A DNA stretch of 27,154 bases from Lentzea aerocolonigenes (GTDB lineage Bacteria > Actinomycetota > Actinomycetes > Mycobacteriales > Pseudonocardiaceae): NCBI RefSeq assembly GCF_000955955.1, contig NZ_JYJG01000355.1:1-27154 (forward strand). Reading direction: 5' to 3'. Both the position numbers and the translations under genes were made by a program. Positions 22,724 through 27,154 of the stretch are shown piece after piece; position 1 is the stretch's first letter, and each line of letters begins with the position of its first letter. The notes below the pieces were generated by a model, which worked only from the letters and a program-made list of their open reading frames with translations, had not been told where the DNA came from and did no database searches.

Positions 22724-24427
22724 ATGGCCAAGGGTGTCAACCCCTCACCGTCGCCGTCGCCGAATCCCAACCCGGCGCCGAACCCGACGCCGTCCCCCTC
22801 GCCGACGACGGGGACGGGTGGGGGCGGCCCGACCGGCAACAGCGGCTTCTCCATGAACGACTCCTCGATGCAGGGGTTGCAGAACAAGGCGGGTGACCTG
22901 GGGTCCCGGCTGTCGGGCATCTCGAGCGGCCTGCGCGGCCTGAACTTCTCCGGCAACGCGCTGGGCCCGATCGGCCTGTTCGCGGTGCCGGCCCTGAACG
23001 CGTCCAACGACAACGCCGTCTCGCAGGCGGACAAGGGCGCGAAGGCGTTCACCGATGTCCAGTCGAACCTGAAGGCCACGCACCAGACGGCCACCCAGAC
23101 CGACCAGACGCACCAGAAGAACCTCCAGTCGTTCGACACCTCGACGACGGCCAAGCCGCCACCCGGCAGCAACGCCAAGGCTCCTGGCCTCAACGCGCAG
23201 GGCGGCGCGAACTTCAAGAACCCCGACGCCGTCAAGGGCGGCGGCGTCAACACCCCGGGCCTCAACGCCCAGGGCGGCGCCAACTTCAAGGGCCCGGACG
23301 CGGTCAAGGGCGGCACCGGGCCTGCCGGTGGTCTGAAGGGTCCTGCCGGCGGTCCGGCGGTCGTGCCGCCCACGTCGGTCAAGGGCGGCGGTCCGGCTCC
23401 CACCGGTGGCCTGAACGCGCAGGGCGGTCCTTCGGTCAGCACCGCGCCTCCGGTCAAGGGTGGCGGTCCGGCTGTCACCGGTGGCCCCAAGAGCGGGGTC
23501 GGCGGTCCGGCGGTCGTGCCGCCGACGTCGGTCAAGGGTGGCGGCCCGGCTGTCACCGGTGGTCCGAAGGGTGGGACCGGCGGTCCGGCCGTGGGTGCGG
23601 TGCCTCCGGTCAAGGGTGGTGCCGGACCGGTTGCCGCTGGTGGTCCCAAGGGTGTGGGCGGCCCCGGCTTCACGGCGCCCCCGGTCGTGGGCGGCGGTGC
23701 GAACCCCGGCTCGGCCAAGCCAGGTGCCACGCCAGGTGGTGGCGGCAAGGGCGGCGCGGTCCCGCCGGTCAGCACTCCTGGTGGCAAGGGCGGCGTCCCG
23801 ACGCCTCCCAGTCCTTCGGCGGCCGGCCCCAAGCCCGCCGTGACCCCGCCCGGCCCGCAAAGTGCCGTGACGTCCCCCTCGACGGGCGGCTCGCGCGGCG
23901 CCACTCCTCCCGGCACTCCTGGCATGGCCCCGCCCATGGCCCCCGGCGCCACTCCTGGCTCCGCGGGCGGCGAGCGCGGCGGCAGCAAGTTCGGTGCGGG
24001 CGGCGGCAAGGGCGTGTTCGACGCCCCGAAGCCCGGCTCGGACAGCACGATCTCCAAGCCCCCACCGGGCTCGGCCCCCGCCGCGGCTCCGAAGCCAGGC
24101 TCGACCCCGCCCGTTCCCGGCGCGGGCTCGCCCAGCACCGGCTCCCCCGCCACAGGCTCACCCAAGCCGGGCGTCCCCGGCACCCCGCCACCGTCGACTC
24201 CCGGCCAGCAGAGCGCGGTGACCACGCAGCCCCAGAGCGGCACCCCGCGCGGAGGCGCGACCCCGGGCGCCACGCCTTCCGCGGCGTCCGCACCCCCGGC
24301 CGCCCCGCCGATGGCACCGGGCGGCGCCAACCCGGCCGCCGGCACATCCGAACGGACAACACCATCTCCAGGGCCCCTGGCGCCTCCCCGTCGACGCCAC
24401 CCCCGGCCCCGAAGCCCACCCCGCTGA
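22724..24427 (+). CDS. T7SS effector, N-terminal part (EspC-type domain and linker) up to an apparent frameshift
   Basis: The frame encodes 567 aa, of which about 543 make sense. Residues 1-37 are Pro/Ser/Asn repeats. Residues about 40-145 are a helical domain like the EspC type of ESX substrates (FSMNDSSMQGLQNKAGDLGS; ALGPIGLFAVPALNASN; then a long helix with ATQTDQTHQ). From about 150 on it is linker: VKGGGPA-type and GLNAQGG repeats, then Pro/Ser/Gly. After 24352 this frame becomes an Arg-rich, unrelated 24-residue tail ending at 24427, while the adjacent frame continues the linker, so the true product almost certainly carries on into the glycosyltransferase part. The start is ATG 22724 with GGAG at 22709-22712. 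It follows the WXG-type gene by 64 bases. Confidence 0.75.
   Translation: MAKGVNPSPSPSPNPNPAPNPTPSPSPTTGTGGGGPTGNSGFSMNDSSMQGLQNKAGDLGSRLSGISSGLRGLNFSGNALGPIGLFAVPALNASNDNAVSQADKGAKAFTDVQSNLKATHQTATQTDQTHQKNLQSFDTSTTAKPPPGSNAKAPGLNAQGGANFKNPDAVKGGGVNTPGLNAQGGANFKGPDAVKGGTGPAGGLKGPAGGPAVVPPTSVKGGGPAPTGGLNAQGGPSVSTAPPVKGGGPAVTGGPKSGVGGPAVVPPTSVKGGGPAVTGGPKGGTGGPAVGAVPPVKGGAGPVAAGGPKGVGGPGFTAPPVVGGGANPGSAKPGATPGGGGKGGAVPPVSTPGGKGGVPTPPSPSAAGPKPAVTPPGPQSAVTSPSTGGSRGATPPGTPGMAPPMAPGATPGSAGGERGGSKFGAGGGKGVFDAPKPGSDSTISKPPPGSAPAAAPKPGSTPPVPGAGSPSTGSPATGSPKPGVPGTPPPSTPGQQSAVTTQPQSGTPRGGATPGATPSAASAPPAAPPMAPGGANPAAGTSERTTPSPGPLAPPRRRHPRPRSPPR
23370..23690 (+). repeat. VKGGGPA-type coding repeats in the effector linker
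   Basis: Four to five units resembling PPTSVKGGGPAVTGGPK and PPVKGGGPAVTGG follow each other. They keep the reading frame and look like a flexible spacer. Confidence 0.6.
24350..24357 (+). other. Apparent -1 frameshift site in the effector gene
   Basis: Up to about 24352 the Pro/Ala-rich sense frame is frame 2; from GAC at 24355 onward it is frame 1. One extra G in CGGAC (giving CGGGAC) would join the two, yielding ...TSERDNTISR, similar to DSTISK earlier in the linker. No slippery heptamer is visible, so a single-base deletion or sequencing error in GC-rich repeats is more likely than programmed frameshifting. Confidence 0.75.
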
Positions 24428-27154
24428 CCCCACCGCCGGCCGCGAACACCGCACCACCGGCGAACGCCCCCTCCGCCACCCCGAACACGGCACCACCCGC
24501 CCAGTCACGCCCAGCACCGCCCGCGTCAGAGGGCGCGCCCCCGGCGAACGCACCGTCGACGAACACGCCGTCCCCGAACGCGAACACCGCACCGCCCACG
24601 CAGACGCGCCCGGCCCCAGCCGCACCGCCCGCGGGCGCGCCACCGGTGAACACGCCGTCGCCGAGGCCGGACACGACACCGTCCGCCCAGCCCCCGAAGG
24701 CCGACACCGCCCCGCCAGCGCAGTCGCGACCGGCACCGGCACCGGCACCGGCACCGAACGCTCCACCGGTCAACGCACCCTCGCCCAGCCCGAGCACGAA
24801 CGTGCCGCCGGCCAACGCACCCTCGCCCAACCCGAGCACGAACGTGCCGCCGGTCAACGCACCCTCGCCCAGCCCGAGCACGAACGTGCCGCCGGCCGGC
24901 GTGCCCTCGCCCCGGCCGGAGACCAACGTCCCCGCGGCGAACACGCCGTCGCCGAACGCGAACCCCGCGACGAGCACCCCGCCGGTCAACTCGCCCAAGC
25001 CGGACACGAACGTTCCCCCGACCAACGTGCCGTCGCCCAAGCCGGAGACCAACGCTCCGCCGGTCCAGACGAGGCCGACGCCGGACACGAACGTAGCGCC
25101 GCCCGCGCAGCCGAAGCCCACCCCTGCCCCGGCCGTCAACGCGCCGCCCGCCAACGTCCCCGCGGCCAACGTCCCGCCCGCCAACGTCCCGCCCGCCAAC
25201 GTGCCGCCGGCGAACGCCCCGAACCCGAACACCCCCGGCCCCAACACCCCGAACCCGAACACGCCGCCGGTCGACGCGCCCGGTACCAACACGCCCGGTG
25301 CCAACGTGCCTCCCACCGGCGGGCCCAAGCCCGGCGACCCGGCCGTGCAGACGCGTCCGGCCCCGAGCCCAGCCCCCAGCCCGAACCCCAACCCGAACAG
25401 CGGCACCAACACCAACGTCACGCCTGACCTCGTCGTCGCGCCGCCCATCGTCGCCCCCGCGCCGAACACCGACACGAACACAAACGCGAACACCCGCCCG
25501 GCGCCACCGCCCAACGTCGTGCCGCGGTCCAACCCGGCCGCGCAGAACTACCAGGCACAGCCGCGCCCGGACGGCGGCAGGGGCAGGAAGCGTGCCGCGA
25601 TCAAGAAGTGGCTCGGGATCGACTTCATCAAGGGGCTGTTCAACAAGCCCCCGGCAACGCCTGCGCCCGCTCCGGCCCCCAGCCAGAACACGAACACGAA
25701 CACGAACACCACCCCGCCCGCTCCCGCGGACCCGTGGGTCGGACTGGTCGGCAAGAACGCCGATCCGTCCTCTGTGGACATCGACACCCTGAAGTCCCAT
25801 GTGGACACCGCCGTCAACGACGGCAAGCCGGGCAAGGCGCGCGTCCTCATCAACCGCATCACGGACCCGGACGTGAAGGCCGAGCTGCAGCAGCAGTACG
25901 ACCAGTCCGTCCAGAACAAGGGCGACGCCGGCAAGGTCGAGGTGCCGAAGGAGCTGCACTTCGCCTGGTTCGGCAATACTCCCAGCCCTGCCGCCGTGCA
26001 GGGGATGAAGGAGTGGGGCGCGAAGGTCCAGGAGAACAACGGGGCCAACGCCGACCCGAACCAGCAGTGGAAGGCCACCCTCTGGACCGACAGCTCCGCC
26101 GGCAACTGGGACCCTCAGGTCGTCCAGGACCTCAACAACGCCGGCATCGAGATCAAGACGAACACGCCGGACCTGGTCACCGAGCTGTCCAACGACGTCC
26201 AGAGCCGCACCGACACGAACACGACGATCAACGACGTGTACGCCGCCGCGCAGAACCCGGACGCCAAGGCCTACAACCTGGGCGCGGACATCGCGCGGTA
26301 CGCCGTGCTGGCCAAGAACGGCGGCGTGTACGTCGACGTCGACATCCGGCCCGGCGCGGTGGACCTCGGAACCATCGGCGACATGAAGATGCAGCCGACG
26401 GACGTCCCCGTGTTCGCGCCGCGGCTGCGTGACCAGACGAGCGTCAACGACACGTTGCAGGGCCAGAACGTCGCGCCTGGCACGGAGCTCGACACGGCCG
26501 CGAACATCCAGTACGGCAAGGGCGAGCTGAACAACAACTTCATCGTCGCGCCGCCGGGCAACGGCTTCATCAACACGCTCGCCGACATCATCCCGCAGAA
26601 GTTCGAGGGCCTGAAGGCCTACGGCATGCCGGACGCGAAGTTCAACGAGGAGCTGAAGGCCCAGGCGCCGGACATCTCCGGGCCGAACGCGCTCGTCGAC
26701 GGCGGGTTGAAGCCGACGACCGGTGTCATCAGCCAGTTCACGATGAACCCTGACAACCACGGCCTGAAGGTCGAGCCCGGCATCTCCTACCTGCCGCCGC
26801 AGATGCCGCTGGTCGAGAAGGCCGACTACAGCTCGCTGTTCGACCCGGACCTCAAGAACAAGTGGTCGGGGCTCGAGTGGGTCACGCCGGAGAGCGAGAG
26901 CCAGCTCGACACCGACCACCGCGCGGCTCCCGGCGACAACACGCCGAACCAGACCCGCGGCGGCGGCGCCCCGCCGCCCATGCCCACCACGTTCGACCAC
27001 CAGGGCAAGGACGTCATCACCGACGAGTCCTGGCGGCACGACCCGGCGAAGACCTCGGACTGGTCCCAGCCGAACAACCCGGCCGATCGCAGCACCTGGG
27101 CCGACCGTCGCGACAACCAGAACGTCCGCACCGTCGACCAGGTCGTCCACGACG
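24355..27154 (+). CDS. T7SS effector, C-terminal part: Pro-rich linker and TcdA/B-like glycosyltransferase toxin domain (partial)
   Basis: The frame has no stop from here to the right edge, and no start codon with a ribosome site near its beginning, so it is the continuation of the gene at 22724. Up to about 25560 it is Pro/Ala/Asn/Thr-rich linker with 42-bp tandem repeats. A basic segment (RKRAAIKKWLGIDFIKGLF) follows at 25585-25641. From about 25936 comes a glycosyltransferase domain: VPKELHFAWFG with Trp at 25966, then ADIARYAVLAKNGG and VYVDVDIRPG (26287-26355). These match the UDP-sugar-binding Trp, the D-x-x-R and the Mn2+-binding D-x-D of TcdA/TcdB-type glucosylating toxins. NNNFIVAPPGN follows at 26533. 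The predicted role is to transfer a sugar onto a target protein after delivery by an ESX system; target and donor are unknown. The end of the gene lies outside the window. Confidence 0.8.
24769..24894 (+). repeat. Three 42-bp tandem repeats in the effector linker
   Basis: Units 24769-24810, 24811-24852 and 24853-24894 are almost identical and encode V/A-NAPSPSPSTNVPP. A degenerate fourth copy follows. Units are a multiple of three, so copy changes would alter linker length without breaking the frame. Confidence 0.85.
25687..25710 (+). repeat. AACACG hexanucleotide run
   Basis: Three AACACG units followed by AACACC encode Asn-Thr repeats just before the conserved part of the toxin domain. It is in frame and probably a simple linker. 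Confidence 0.7.

Noticed and set aside
20305..24345. 1346-aa open frame on the minus strand
   Set aside because: It runs antisense to four well-supported genes. Its sequence is low-complexity Pro/Gly/Arg/His, a by-product of high GC at third positions.
24350..24357. Programmed -1 ribosomal frameshifting
   Set aside because: No X-XXY-YYZ slippery heptamer or obvious downstream pseudoknot is seen. A base deletion or read error is simpler.
24769..24894. Tandem repeats considered as a CRISPR array
   Set aside because: Units are directly adjacent with no unique spacers and encode a regular peptide in a larger open frame.
24526..27150. 874-aa open frame on the minus strand
   Set aside because: It is antisense to the linker and glycosyltransferase domain and is Arg/Val/Gly-rich with no recognisable motif. 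The plus-strand frame carries the conserved catalytic residues.
1..27154. tRNA, rRNA, transposase or prophage genes
   Set aside because: No cloverleaf, rRNA segment, transposase motif or integrase was found on either strand.

Overview
The window is high-GC DNA with strong third-position GC bias, GTG and TTG starts and several probable leaderless promoters. It carries type VII secretion (ESX/T7SS) substrate genes of the PPE, EspG, EspC and WXG100 kinds. This fits a filamentous actinobacterium, most plausibly of the Pseudonocardiales (Lentzea, Saccharothrix or Actinosynnema-like). The genus is an inference; no rRNA gene or other marker is present.

Left part (1-14560): ordinary chromosomal genes in mixed orientation. 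In order: the 3' part of a sodium/acetate-type symporter (+); a 23-bp perfect hairpin between convergent genes; a Xaa-Pro aminopeptidase (-) divergent from a LysR regulator (+); a secreted M9-type collagenase (-) divergent from a 999-aa GH2 glycosidase with an N-terminal discoidin domain (+); two MFS transporters (-); a LacI-family regulator (+) divergent from the second transporter with an 18-bp perfect operator palindrome between them; a Tat-exported sulfite-oxidase-like molybdoenzyme (-); and a secreted seven-repeat FG-GAP/VCBS beta-propeller protein (-). Two convergent pairs end by sharing the same CTAG tetranucleotide as overlapping TAG stops.

Right part (14660 to the end): a rightward block that looks like a T7SS effector and substrate locus. 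It has a TPR-type putative regulator, an EspG-like chaperone and a strong intrinsic terminator. After a 310-bp gene-free leader come a small helical PE-like partner candidate, a PPE-like protein with a Gly/Pro-rich tail, a second EspG whose start overlaps the PPE stop (GTGA), a YbaB/EbfC (EspL-like) protein, a WXG100-type protein with hydrophobic segments and a Met/Gln/His-rich repeat tail, and finally a very long gene cut by the window edge. That gene begins with an EspC-type T7SS targeting domain, continues through about 900 residues of Pro/Ala/Gly/Asn-rich linker and ends in a glycosyltransferase domain. The domain keeps the D-x-x-R and D-x-D motifs of the large clostridial cytotoxins (TcdA/TcdB type). 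In this sequence the gene is split by an apparent one-base frameshift near 24350-24357.

No core ESX machinery (EccB/C/D/E, MycP) lies in the window, so these proteins would be exported by an apparatus encoded elsewhere. The most interesting reading is a polymorphic-toxin cassette: a T7SS-targeted, clostridial-toxin-like glycosyltransferase encoded next to its PPE, EspG, YbaB and WXG helpers. No immunity gene is visible; one could lie beyond the right edge.
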